Positions 42,464-53,092 of a stretch of DNA of 64,000 nucleotides are shown piece by piece (the first letter of the stretch is position 1; each line of letters starts with the position of its first letter). The notes below the pieces were generated by a model. It was not told where the DNA came from, searched no databases, and saw only the letters and a program-made list of their open reading frames with translations. Origin of the DNA: Phytopythium helicoides (taxonomy: Eukaryota; Oomycota; Peronosporomycetes; Pythiales; Pythiaceae); assembly GCA_024867545.1 (NCBI GenBank), contig JANFNE010000018.1, positions 310,001 through 374,000 on the forward strand. The letters are read 5' to 3'. The translations under genes were made by a program, and so were the position numbers.

Positions 42464-44182
42464 CTACAGCTCCTCAAGCTCCCAGCCCGACACCTGGCTG
42501 GCCTCGGCCTCCGACAGGATCTGCGGTTGCGGGTCGCTTTCGTTGACTGCCAGGTCGTCCAGCAGCTCGTGCAGCGCCACGGCAGGAGCGGCGCTGTCTT
42601 CGTCCTCGTCCATAGCGTCATCGTCTTCGGCCGGGGGCTGGTAGCTCTCGTCCTTGTACAAGTTGATCTGGTCGCGCATCTCACGGTCCTCCTCGAGCTC
42701 GTCCAAGAACTGCTCGTAGTCGCGCTCCTCCTTGGACAGGTCGGCCTTGCGCATGCTCTCGGGGTCGCGCTCAATCCCCTCGATCTTCTTGAGCTTCCAG
42801 TTACGCGCACGCTTCTGCACGCGGCGTGGGTACTGCTTCTTGACGAGCACCACATCCGGCAGCGTGATGCCAGCCTGCACCAGAGGCTCCAGGTCCGCAT
42901 CGTTGAACACGGCAGACGTCAGATCGTATCCGAGCGCGCTGTCACCAGGATGGAGCAGCATGCCGAGGTGCGAGACAGTCTGGAAGCGAGTGTCGTTGAC
43001 ACCAAAGTCGGCGTTGCGTACCACCTCCATATCGGCCAAACGTGTCTTGCGGTTCACGCGAATGGGGCGACCACCACCTGACGGAATCGCCATGGGGCTC
43101 GAGTCGAGAACTGTGAAGTCCGTCATAGAGCGCAGCGATCGGATGGCCTTGAACGGGTAGTGCCAGTACTTTTCGGTATCGATCTCGGCCGTCTGCGTCG
43201 TGAACGGGTCAATCACGTGGATGGACGACGACACGGTCTGCACAAGGCAGAGGCTCGAAATGTTACCGAGCTGACGCGCGAGCTTAAGCGGCAGCACAAC
43301 CAGATCGTCCTTGCACACGGTTGCAACCTCAACAGCATACGTGAACTTGTAGTTGTGCGTGTTGCTGTGGTTGTCCGCCGAGATAAGTTTCTTCGCAGTC
43401 TTGACCTTAACAGGCACAGCTTCACGCAGGAAATCAACAAAGCGCAGCGCATGGTTGCGCTCGGCGAAGAAGAAGTCAACGCCGTCCGGGTGCGACTCGA
43501 TGTTGGTGGTCTTATCGTGCGCGCGGTGCTTCAGGATGAGCTGCTCGAGGAAGAAGAAGGTGCGCTTGTGATCGACGCGCTGGCGCACCTGCACGACAGC
43601 CTTCCAGGACTGATTGGCGAACGAGCGCTGGCACGTGTCACACTGCTGGTTGCGCACGATGAAGGTCACGAGGAACGACTGCTGCAGGATGGTCTTGCTC
43701 AGCACCTCCTTCTGCACCGTAAGCTTGAGCTTGAGGCGGCGCGAGTGCGGCTCGGTCCACACCCAGTTGGCGTCCACGAGCTTGACGCGGTTCAGGTTGT
43801 TGATCTTCTTGAGGCACAGCGCCAGCAGCTCGCGCGACTCGAGCTCGGCCGCCACCCACGGCGGACGCGACCACCTGTGGTCGTCAGCCCATATCAGTAC
43901 CGTTAGCAGCAGCAATGACGTCAAGAGGAGCGATCAGCTGCACTCACCGCAGACAGCCGCGGCACTGGTGGATGATGACCTCCTTGGGGATGCCCTCGGT
44001 CACGTCGATCTGCGCCTGCAGGCAGCTCACGCACATGTTGGCCGCATTGGCCTTGATAGGCGCCGCGCACACGCAGCAGAGACTGCAACAGAGCCGCGTT
44101 AGAGCCACGTCAGAGCCGCGATAGAGCTGCATTAGGGTCTCGGCGCCACGTACATGGTCGGCAGCTGGCTCTCCATCATCAT
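42464..44182 (-). CDS. NMD3: NMD3, 60S ribosomal subunit nuclear export adaptor
   Basis: Three exons give 524 residues: 44154-44182 (29 nt), 43948-44082 and 42464-43874. The small first exon was found by phase and splice signals and supplies MMMESQLPTI before LCCVCAAPI. N-terminal zinc ligands are CCVC, MCVSC and QCRGC, with a further pair in CDTC. Other conserved blocks are QIDVTEGIPK, ESRELLALCLKK, ADNHSNTHNYKFTY and FNDADL. The C-terminus is acidic (EDDDAMDEDEDS), in the region that carries the CRM1 export signal in known NMD3 proteins. It binds nascent 60S subunits and links them to exportin. The gene is divergent from RPB12. Confidence 0.95.
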
Positions 44183-44474
44183 GGTCGAGCAGGAGCGAGT
44201 CGCGAGTGCCGGCGAGCGTCCCGCGCCACTGGAGCCAACGAAATGGCTTGCCATGACCACCACCGCCGCGCGCGTGTCGCGGGAAGGTACTGGTTTCTCT
44301 CCGCCAATCAGAAGCAGGTTTTGATCTCTAAAATGACCAATCACCGCTCTTACATCCCAAGAGCATCCTTAAAATCGTGGCTAAGCGAGTACCGTGGCGC
44401 TCCGACAGGTTGCGCGGCCGCTCGGGCGGCCCTAACGCTCGCCAGAGCGGAATTCGCCACTTGGGCAGCAAGCA
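44183..44474. promoter_or_regulatory. Shared upstream region of NMD3 and RPB12
   Basis: This is 292 bp between divergent starts. Its role is inferred from layout only. Confidence 0.4.
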
Positions 44475-44675
44475 ATGGACGGCGGCGCGACTCCGGCGGC
44501 GGCGGGCGAGGGCTCGGCCGCCATGATCAAGGACCCGGAGATCAAGTACATCTGCGGCGACTGCGGCATCGTCAACTACCTGTCGGCGCGCGACCCGATC
44601 CGCTGCCGCGCGTGCGGCTACCGCATCATGTACAAGGCGCGCACCAAGCGGCTCATCCAGTTCGAGGCGCGGTAG
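44475..44675 (+). CDS. RPB12: RNA polymerase I/II/III subunit RPABC4 (Rpb12)
   Basis: Single exon, 66 residues. After a short Gly/Ala-rich lead comes the full RPABC4 domain: [13 protein letters not shown] (first Cys pair), [13 protein letters not shown] (second Cys pair) and the conserved end [12 protein letters not shown]. The four cysteines bind one zinc. The protein is a small subunit shared by all three nuclear RNA polymerases. It is convergent with UTP6 (156 bp between stops). Confidence 0.96.
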   Translation: MDGGATPAAAGEGSAAMIKDPEIKYICGDCGIVNYLSARDPIRCRACGYRIMYKARTKRLIQFEAR

Positions 44676-44831
44676 GCGCGGCCCGCGATGGAGGAGACGG
44701 CGCGCTCTTCTCTCTGCATAATATATAGCACTTTGCTCCATGCTGCGGACTTGATGCGCTACAATGACTGCGACGACGACGGAAGGGAACACGTGCATTC
44801 ATTCATTCTATCCCACCAGAGACCGACTCGG

Positions 44832-46905
44832 CTACATGCCCGTCAGCGACAGCTGCGAGAGCGCCGACGAGTCCTTCCACACGCGCAGTGCGCGCTGGTG
44901 CACGCGGGTGGCGTCCGCCACGCGGTTGAGCGCCGGCCCTGCCAGGCACGAGATGTAGTCGACCCACACGTCCTCCCGCGACGAACCGAACAGGTCCACG
45001 ATGCGCTCGAACAGCGCGCGTACGTGCTTCTCAGCCACGCGAGACCCAGGAACCACAGACGTCTCCACGTCCACGCAGAGACGCAGGAACGCCAGCGTTT
45101 CGGCCGTCGGCAGCAGCTGGCTGTCAACGAGGAACTTGCTGTAGAGCGACCGAGCCTCTGCGGTGGACAGAGCCGACGCCGCCCATGCCACGAACTCGCA
45201 CCGCAGCTCGTTCCACTGGCGAGAGCCCTGCGTCACCGATTTGAGCGCAGTCTGGAACACCTCTTGCACCTCGTCCGAGGTGCTAGACGCGTTGCTGACG
45301 AGGAGCTGGATCAGCCGACGGTGGACAGCGCACTGACCCGCCACATCGCTCTCGTCCAACTTGGTCACCGCCTCACGAAGGATGGACACGGTCTTAGCGA
45401 ACGGGTTTGTCTCCTCGCTCTCTACAACAGCCGACGGCTTCTTGCTGGTTCTCCGCCGCTTGGACGGGGTTGAGGATGACGAGGTGTCGGGGTGGAATGC
45501 GAGCTGAGATTGAAGCAGCCAGATAGAGGCGCTGGATGAGAACCGAGAGCTGCAAAGTTCCTTGGTAACCTCAAGTGCTCGCTTGGCGCCCTCTGTACGG
45601 TGAACAAAGTCCACGTAGCGCACCGCAACATTAGCGCTGGCCGGCGAGTGTGAGATTGCCAGCTCCTTCAGCTTGCTGCCAGCGTACGTAACGAGCGCAC
45701 TAGTCTTCTCCGGAGATGCGAGACGCTCCACGAGCCAGTCGGCAAACCGCTCAGCCATCGCAGCGGTTCCCAGAGATGCAACACTTGCCTCAAGGTTGGC
45801 GATTGCCTGCTTCTCAGTTGGTAGCTGCTCGCCTTCACCCGTTTCCACGTCGTCGGCGCTGTAAGCAAGCGGGCGGAGAGCGCGCACAATGTGAACTTGC
45901 TCGTCCTGAGGGAAGTCCTCAATGCACGAGCTCAGGATGAAGTCGGAAAGGTTGGCGGCAAACGCGCGGCCAAACAGGTCGCTAATCTCAACAAACTTGA
46001 GACGGAACGCCACATCCTTGGGGATGGCGGCCACTGCGTTCGTGTAAATGATGCGGGCAATCGCGCCGTCCAGGATCTGCTGGCGAGCTCGCATCTTGGC
46101 GGTCTGCTTCTCGTCCACGACATCGATGTCAGCAGCCTGCTTCTCCTCGGGAAGAGGCTCGATCAGCACGGTAGTTCCATCATCCTCTTCGCTCTGCTTC
46201 TTGGCCGGGGCGTTGTTATCGAGCTGGAGGATCTCGCGACGCACTCTGCAAGTTGTACAAATGGTGATTAGTTAGTTGACATCACTTCTCACGAAGAGCA
46301 ATCAACGCCGAATCCACCACGTACGTGAGCTTCTGAATGTAGAGCAGCTCGAGTCGAAAGTACTCGTGCCAAAGGCGCGCGCAGTTTGGCGTAATGCGGA
46401 TCGCGCGCTGCAGCAGCACTCTCGCCGAGTCGACGTTGAGGTTGTGCGTGAACTCGTACCCCGCGGCCTCGATCCAGATCTCCGCGCTGCGCGGGTGCAC
46501 CTGCAGAGCGCGCGAGAACACGTGCGAAAGGATGCGGCTGCTGCCCTCGCTCTTGCAGAAGGCGATGTACTGCAGCCATAGGTCGAGGTTGCCGCGGTGC
46601 TTGTAGAGCACGCGGTCGAAGATGGAGTGCACGCGGCGCGTGCCTGCGTTGTCGCTGAGCGGGCAGGGCTTCTGGATGCCGAGGCGCTCCTTGCGCTTGA
46701 GGCGCAGCGCGTCCAGGTTGAGCTCGTACTCGATGTAGCGCAGCGCGTCGATGGCGCGCAGCGGGATGCGCTTCATGGCGTACTCGAAGTCTCGGCGGCG
46801 CTCCACGACCTGCCGCACCTCGTCCCTCGACAGGATGTTGCGCGCCTGGAGGTCCTCCAGCTCGGGGATCATCTTCTCCATCATCACCTGCACCGTGTCC
46901 GCCAT
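44832..46905 (-). CDS. UTP6: UTP6, U3 snoRNP / SSU processome component
   Basis: Two exons give 677 residues: 46286-46905 and 44832-46245. The N-terminus MADTVQVMMEKMIPELEDLQ with RRDFEYAMKRI is the conserved UTP6 start. Half-a-TPR repeats follow, for example LWLQYIAFCKSE, IWIEAAGYEF and LWHEYFRLELLYI, which pack into a helical array. The C-terminal half is more divergent but still helical. The intron (46246-46285) is only 40 nt, with GTGATG, a CTAAC branch-like site and TTGCAG. UTP6 works in early 18S rRNA processing in the nucleolus. It is divergent from the metaxin gene (257 bp). Confidence 0.93.
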
Positions 46906-47162
46906 GGCCGCTCGACTCTCGCGCCCACCAGGCCGCGCTCTCCGTGCTCGTCGCCCGCAACCTGCCAAATACCGCCGGCGGCGACGCTTTGAAATGCGTG
47001 GAGCCAAGCGCAGTCGCACCTAGCCGGAGGCGTACGCTACGGACACACTGTCTATAGTCGGGATCTTCAAGTGCATTACATCATAGAAGCAGTTTCTACC
47101 GCACCCTTTGATCCGGACCGTGGTTGACGCCGACCGCGCCGCACCCGCCATTCCTGACCAGC
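46906..47162. promoter_or_regulatory. Shared upstream region of UTP6 and the metaxin gene
   Basis: This is 257 bp between divergent starts. No specific element was recognised. Confidence 0.4.
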
Positions 47163-48530
47163 ATGTTCCCCGAGGACCGCTTCAGCCCGCTGGCGCCCGA
47201 CGCCGAGCGGCTGCACGAGGATTTGTGGGAGGCCGCGCAGCTGGAGACGGCGCCGCGCACGTCTCGGGAGCTCGGCTCGCGCCTGGTGCTGCACCAGTTC
47301 CTGCCCGCGTGGGAGGTGCAGGCGTACGTGCGCGTCGCGAGGCTGCAGCTGCACGTGCACAACTCACGCTACCCGGTGTACGAGGCCACGGGTGCGTGGG
47401 TTGCTTGGAGGCGTTGGATGGAGACGCGCTGACTGTGTGGGCGGACAGGCGAGCTGCCGCAGCTCAATGACGGCAACTTCCTGCTGCCACGCGACGGCAT
47501 CCTGCTGCACCTGCAGACGGTGGGGCGGCTGCATGGACGCGCCGGGGCGAGACGAGGGGGAGGCTAATGCGAGTGTGCGTGCGTGTGTGCTAGTTCCACA
47601 AGGACATCGACGAGCTCCTCTCGGACGAGCAGCGCAGCGAGTCGTTCACGTACCGCTCCATGATCTCGGAGCAGCTGCACCGCGTGCTGGTACGGCGACC
47701 GACTTCTTTCCGGTGCTTTGGCATGAAGCTAACGAACGCCGTGACGACAGCTCTACTGCCGCTGGGTGGACCCCACGACGTACCGCGAGGTCACGCGGCC
47801 GCAGGTGAAGAAGCACATCCCGTTCCCGCTGAATCAGTTCCTGCCCAAGAAGCTGCACCTCGACACGATGCAAGCTCTCGACCAGTACGGCATCAAGACC
47901 AAGGAGCAGGCGTACGTGATCGCGCGCGACTGCTACACGGCGCTGAACGCCAAGCTCGAGGCCCGCGGCTCGCGCTACTTCTTCAGCGAGGACCGCCCGA
48001 GTGCTCTTGATGTGGCTGTTTTCGGCCACATCGTCGACGCACTGGCTAACCCGCAACTCGCGGCAACCGTGCACCAGCATGCGCCGCGACTCGTTGTCTT
48101 GGCAGAAGCCATCCGTGACGCCTACTTTGCGGGTCCGGGTGAGCAGCAGCCCTCGAGCCTTGACCACGCTGCGTACACGGAGAACCGCAGCAACTACTTC
48201 TCATCGCTTGACAGCAGCGCGTTTATGAGCAAGGTGCCGCAGGATCTGCGCGTGGCGTTCGTCAAGCCCTACCGCAGCCTGGACTGGAGCCGCCGTGAGC
48301 TCGCGGCCGACGTGGCGCGCAAACTCAAGCAAAAGCGTGAGCAGGCGGAGGAAACTCGCGACCACACTTTCGACAAGGCGAAGCGCAATGTCATCATTGG
48401 TGCTATCGCAGCACTTGTGCTGTATGCGGTAGCGGCGCTGCCCGTAGCGGTGCAATTTGTGGACGTGGACGAGCTCGACGATGAGCTCGACGAAGATCTG
48501 GAGGATGACGAGGATGACGACTACGAATAA
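47163..48530 (+). CDS. Metaxin-like mitochondrial outer-membrane import protein
   Basis: Four exons give 391 residues: 47163-47391, 47449-47519, 47594-47689 and 47751-48530, with GT-AG introns of 57-74 nt. The layout is metaxin-like. A thioredoxin/GST-N-like part (LHQFLPAWEVQAYVRVARL, then LPQLNDGNFLLP) is followed by the GST-C-like helical domain with ALNAKLEARGSRYFF and RPSALDVAVFGHIVDAL. A single C-terminal membrane helix (VIIGAIAALVLYAVAALPVAV) and an acidic tail follow. Metaxins sit in the SAM/TOB complex that inserts beta-barrel proteins. Assignment to metaxin 1 or SAM37 is not possible from sequence alone. It is convergent with the MYB gene. Confidence 0.88.
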
Positions 48531-48873
48531 GCTAGAGCCTTGAGAGTCAATCATCAAACACAAACCGATGAACAGATACATGGCGAGCTATTTTACTACT
48601 TTGCAGGGTCTCTTCCACTGGCCCACCGCGCATGGCCGCTTATAAACACGTACTCGCTCCGCCGCTTTTTGCCGCCGCTGCTGCACTGCTGCCGCCGCAA
48701 ATGTTGCTCGCTCCGCTCCCCTCTACTCGCCACCCGCCGAGAAGCGGATCGGGTTAAATTAAAGAGATGAACATGTACGCGGCGTGACGTTTTTGACACA
48801 CGTCGGCTTGCTGCTCCTCACAAGTCGATCGTGTCTTCTACCCCAAGACACAACGAACAACAAACACATTGCC
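48531..48873. other. Convergent 3' region between metaxin and MYB genes
   Basis: No gene supported; it contains the two 3' untranslated regions. Confidence 0.5.
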
Positions 48874-51765
48874 TCAGTCTCCAGGTGGTGAAACGGAGAA
48901 AAACACAACCATAGCACGTGTACCTCCTGCCAGATCAAGGAGTTCTTCATCTGTTGGATCAAGCGCCGATAGCGTCACCTTCTCGAGAAGGCTGTCGAAT
49001 CGTTGCTGGTCATCCAACGAAGCCAAGTCCTGTCCACACGACACGTTAGAAAACACCCAACATTTTCATTGATCACTTGTAGCGTACGTTGATGCTGTTG
49101 ACGGAGATCATAGCGTCGACGGCACTCTTCCAACCCTTCTGCATGATTGCTTGCCGCTCCTTGTTTGCCTCGAGTTCCTTGGTTAGCAACGCTTGTCCAG
49201 GCGACGGTGCCGACACGAGTGACAGACCCTGCTTCTCTCGCTCTTTCATCATAAGCCGTAGCCGCTGCTGGTGGAACAGCTCGTAGGCAGATGCATGTCC
49301 CTCGGCCATCATCATTTGAGAGCGTGGGGTCTGTGAAGAGCCCCACTCTTCTCGAGGGGTGTTCAGTACTCTTCCTGCTGATGCCGCGGATGCTGGTGGC
49401 AGGCCAATATCAACACCTCCAGGACCAGGTCGGCCATTGTTTCCACCGTGCTGAAGCTGTCCGCCATTCATCGGAACATGCCCACCGACGATCCCAGGGT
49501 GCCCCACCACCCCGTTATTCACCCCTATTGGCATACCAGACCCTTGCACCGTGACCATCCCCATTCCCATGGCTTGTGAAGTGAACGATGTACCAGGCTG
49601 TCCCGATCCAGAGGGGATCTAGGCACAATTTCACACGTTAGCCTGAAGTACGGTAGGATTTTCAAAATAAGAAGGAGATTACCTGCATCGGAACTTGCAT
49701 GGGACCAGAGACGGCATAGTTGGAAGGAACCACATAGCTGTGAACCATCCCAGCGTCATTAGACATGACGAAGCCCGGAGGGAGTTGGTATCCTCCGTTG
49801 CCCTGCATCTGGATGCCATAGGTGCCGTTTGTCACCGCAAAACCTCCATTTTGTTGCTGAACCATCATGTTGGGGTTGCCCGCAAAGATAGCTGTCCCAT
49901 TTGCAGGAACGACGTTCGGTTGAAATTGTTGACTCATTCGGAAGTTGTGGATAGATGCAGCCACAAGGTCGTTCACGTTCTGCATTGGAGCGCTCGAGTT
50001 CATCCCAGGGCCTCCCATCCCTGGCTGCATCATTTGCTGCTGGGGAACTTGCCTGGAGAAGTCGGTCGTGGAGTTGTCGAGTCCACTGGAGGTTGCGGAC
50101 TGAGATGGCTGGGCAGGCACCGAAGGTGGCTCTTGCGACGATGATTTCGTCGAGTTTTCTTCGGCAACTGGCGATAATTCCGTTTTGATGGCAGTAGCAG
50201 CCTTTGGCTTTGGCCGTGCAGAGGGAGACTTTGCGGCCTTGGGCTTTGGCCGTTCAGCAGCGATTGAGCTGCTCGGAGACGATGCGGACGGCGACGCCGA
50301 TGCCTTGTCCTCCTTGAGTGCTGCACGGCGCCCCCGCATCAGCGATTTCCATCGAATCTTGACGGCGTCTTCTGTTCGACCCTGGATAGCCAGCAGGATG
50401 CACGCCTGTCAAAACAAACTCATTGCCGTCTTTACAAACAAGCTCGGAGTACCTACCTTTAGCTGCTGGGCAATAATCGACCATCGATTGCCAAGCTTCG
50501 CTTGCATCTCAATGATGATCTTGTCCTCGTCTTCGGTGTACGTTCTGCTCGAATGCTGCCTTGTTAGAGGGGAAACACTATAGCGCCTTACACCTCCCCA
50601 GGCATATCTCACCCTTTGTTGATGTTGGGGTCGAGGTGGTTGCACCATCGCTCTCGGCACTGCTTGGAGCTGCAAATGTCGACAAGACCAGTTAGAACGA
50701 ATACTTGCCACCGAAAATCCCATCGTATACCCACGTTCGACCCGGGATCAAGGAGGCGACTTGTCCCCAGTTCTTCTTGCCCTCTGCGACTAGTTCGCGA
50801 AGCTTGCCATCCTCCTCAGGCGTCCAGTGGCCCTGCGAACATGAAAGAGATGAGTGTGAGCAACCGCCCGCAAGTCTTTATATACCCCTCTCGAGAGAGT
50901 CGAGCTCACCTTGATCAGACCGGGTTTGAGGACCTTGGTCCATCTCTGCAAGCACTGCGTGTGGTTGCGTCCCGGAACCTGGTCGGCAATCGCCTGTAAA
51001 ATAGCAACGACGACACTTAGATTCACACGGACGGTCCCAGCAATGCATCCATCGATCTCTTGCTACCTTCCAGTTGCGCTCTCCGCTCCGCTCCACCGCG
51101 AGTCGCAGGGATTCATCCTATAGTCACGCGAGGGCATCATCACCCATCACCATTATCAGGCCCCCCAATATAGCTCTTGTCGACAATAAGCAGCGGGAAG
51201 AGGCGGCACCCACCTCGTGCTTGGACCAGCGTCGCGGGTTGGACTTCTCCTTGGCGGGCGGTGCCTGCTTGACGGCGTCTAGGATGAGGTGTACGTTGGG
51301 CGTGCCCATGCCGCTCCCCTTGCGGTCCTTGACCATGAGCTTGCTCTGCGGGTTGAGCGGCACGGTGGCGGCCGTGGCCGTGTACGTGAGCTTTCCCGAC
51401 GTGGAGGAGGTGCTCGACTCGGGCGACGAGACAGCGGTGGCGTCGCCGTCGCTGAGCTGCTTGTAGCGCTGCGAGGCCGGCGGGGGCAGCGCCTTCTTCA
51501 TGCTGTCGGTGCGGCCGCGCTTCTTGGGCGACTTGGCCGGCAGCTTGACGGGCAGCTGGTCCACCTCCTCGTTAGTGAGGTCGTCGTCGTCGTCCTCCTC
51601 GTCGTCCTCCTCAGCGTCGTCCTCAAAGTCGTCGTCTTCCTCCTCGTAGCGCGCCGAGGGGGGCGAGGCGCCCTCAGCGCCCGCCGAGATGGACGTCTGG
51701 TCCAGCGCCGCGCCCAGCGCCGACACCTTGGCCGAGCTCACGGGCGAGTCGCCGCTCGCCTCCAT
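48874..51765 (-). CDS. Three-repeat (R1R2R3) MYB transcription factor
   Basis: Nine exons give 771 residues: 51214-51765, 51067-51117, 50910-50993, 50735-50832, 50613-50669, 50457-50544, 49683-50381, 49088-49618 and 48874-49029. All junctions are GT-AG and phases add up. Residues 1-170 are acidic and Ser-rich. The MYB domain follows (about 175-330): R1 with RRWSKHEDESLRLAVE and NHTQCLQRWTKVL, R2 with GHWTPEEDGKLRELV and SKQCRERWCNHLDP, R3 with TYTEDEDKIIIEM and DAVKIRWKSLMRGR. The rest is Gln/Met/Pro/Gly-rich, typical of activation regions, with a short helical C-terminus. This is the vertebrate c-MYB/plant MYB3R layout, which regulates G2/M genes in plants; the target here is unknown. Short exons 2-6 split the MYB repeats. 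Confidence 0.93.
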
Positions 51766-52268
51766 CGCCAGCTTCGCGTCGAGGGGAGCAGCCGATTGCC
51801 CCGCCTGATCTTGCCGTCGCCGTTCTTTCTCCTCGCCTTCCTCGCCCGCCGTATACTCAGCGCGAATCAAATCCAGGGAACCTCTCCTTTTATGCGAGTT
51901 ACTTTTTTTTGGATGGGTTCGCGCGCGCGATGAGGTGGTGCACGCTAGAAACGAGCCGCTAGTTCAACGAAAAAAAGGGGATTTGCACCCGCCACGAGTG
52001 TAAACGCTAAAATAGGACCCGCACGGGTGGGATGGGCGCGTCTCTATGGCCTTCTAGCGCGAACCAGCTGTTGTCTCGTTGACAAACATGACTCCAACGC
52101 TAAACTAGGATCCACCTCAACAAAGTTGAGGTTTTGAAAAAAACGGGAGTGGGACACACTTGAAACACCACACGATCGCGATTGGCTCAAAATAGACTAG
52201 ACCTCTATTATGTCTTGGAGGTGCTATCATAAAATATACAAGGCTCTTGCAAAAAGCTCCAAACCGCC
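51766..52268. promoter_or_regulatory. Shared upstream region of MYB gene and coiled-coil protein
   Basis: This is 503 bp between divergent starts. It is AT-richer than the flanking genes, with A-runs near 51970 and 52137. No defined element was recognised. Confidence 0.4.
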
Positions 52269-52981
52269 ATGGACCTGAGCGCCGTCATGAACGTCGACGA
52301 GCCCAGCGCTGCCGCCGCGCAGCTGCCGCTCGAAGACGACGAAGGTGCGCGGCCCGCGTCTGTCGATGAGTTGGTGGTTTTAACCGGCTGCGTGTGGGCT
52401 CCACAGACGCCTACCGCCGCAAGTTCGAGGAGCTGCAGCGGCTCAAGCTGGCGGCTGAGCAGGTGCAGCGAACTGGTGCCGGAGGATTCGCGGGCTGCGG
52501 CTGGGCTGACGACGTGTGGGGCAGGAGCGAGAGCAGCTGAGCGCGCGGTACACTGCGCTGACGGCGCGCCTCGGCCGCATCCAGACCGAGAACGAGTGCG
52601 TCCGCAGTGGAGACGCGCTGGCAGTTGGAGCTGTTCGCTGACCGAGTGGGGACGGCAGGTACCTGGTGAACGAGCTGAGCTACTACGAGCCGAGCGACTT
52701 CGAGTCGGACCAGTCGGACATCGAGCTGGCGACGACGCGGCCGATGGCGGCTGCCCGGGCGAGACGACCCGCTGCAAAGCTCAAGGCGGCGACCAAGACA
52801 AAAGCCAAAGAGAAGGATGCGAGCGGCGCAGCATCGAGTGTGACCAAGAGGAAACGAGCAACTCCTGCCTCTTCCAAGCCAAAAAAGGTGCGGAGACCTT
52901 GTGAACGTGCCATGGCTATCGCTCATTAACGGTGTTGTGCAGACTGCAGTAAAGAAGGTGGCGGTGGAACCAGAGGAGTGA
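52269..52981 (+). CDS. Small nuclear-type coiled-coil protein, possibly INO80E-like
   Basis: Five exons give 156 residues: 52269-52344, 52407-52462, 52525-52595, 52659-52887 and 52943-52981, all with GT-AG introns of 55-63 nt in phase. The acidic N-terminus is followed by a coiled coil (about residues 25-75: YRRKFEELQRLKLAAEQ, then LSARYTALTARLGRIQTE, then YLVNELSYYE), a short acidic patch (SDFESDQSDIE) and a Lys-rich tail with KRKRATPASSKPKK, a likely nuclear signal. The order of coiled coil, Y-L-x-x-x-L-x-Y-E, acidic patch and basic tail resembles INO80 subunit E, but identity is low and the assignment is tentative. It ends 111 bp from the TELO2 stop. Confidence 0.75.
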
Positions 52982-53092
52982 GACGTCTCGAGCTGAGCTG
53001 TATAAAATAACAATCGAGATGCTCCACCACTTTGATAGATTTTCACCACCGCTGCTGTCACGCTCGGGCGCCAGAATCATGCCACTTGGTTT

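Noticed and set aside
41512..42900. 462-codon minus-strand frame
   Set aside because: It spans the 3' ends of both P5CDH and NMD3 in the wrong frame, with no domain.
42425..43906. Plus-strand frames of 218 and 248 codons
   Set aside because: Antisense shadows of the NMD3 large exon.
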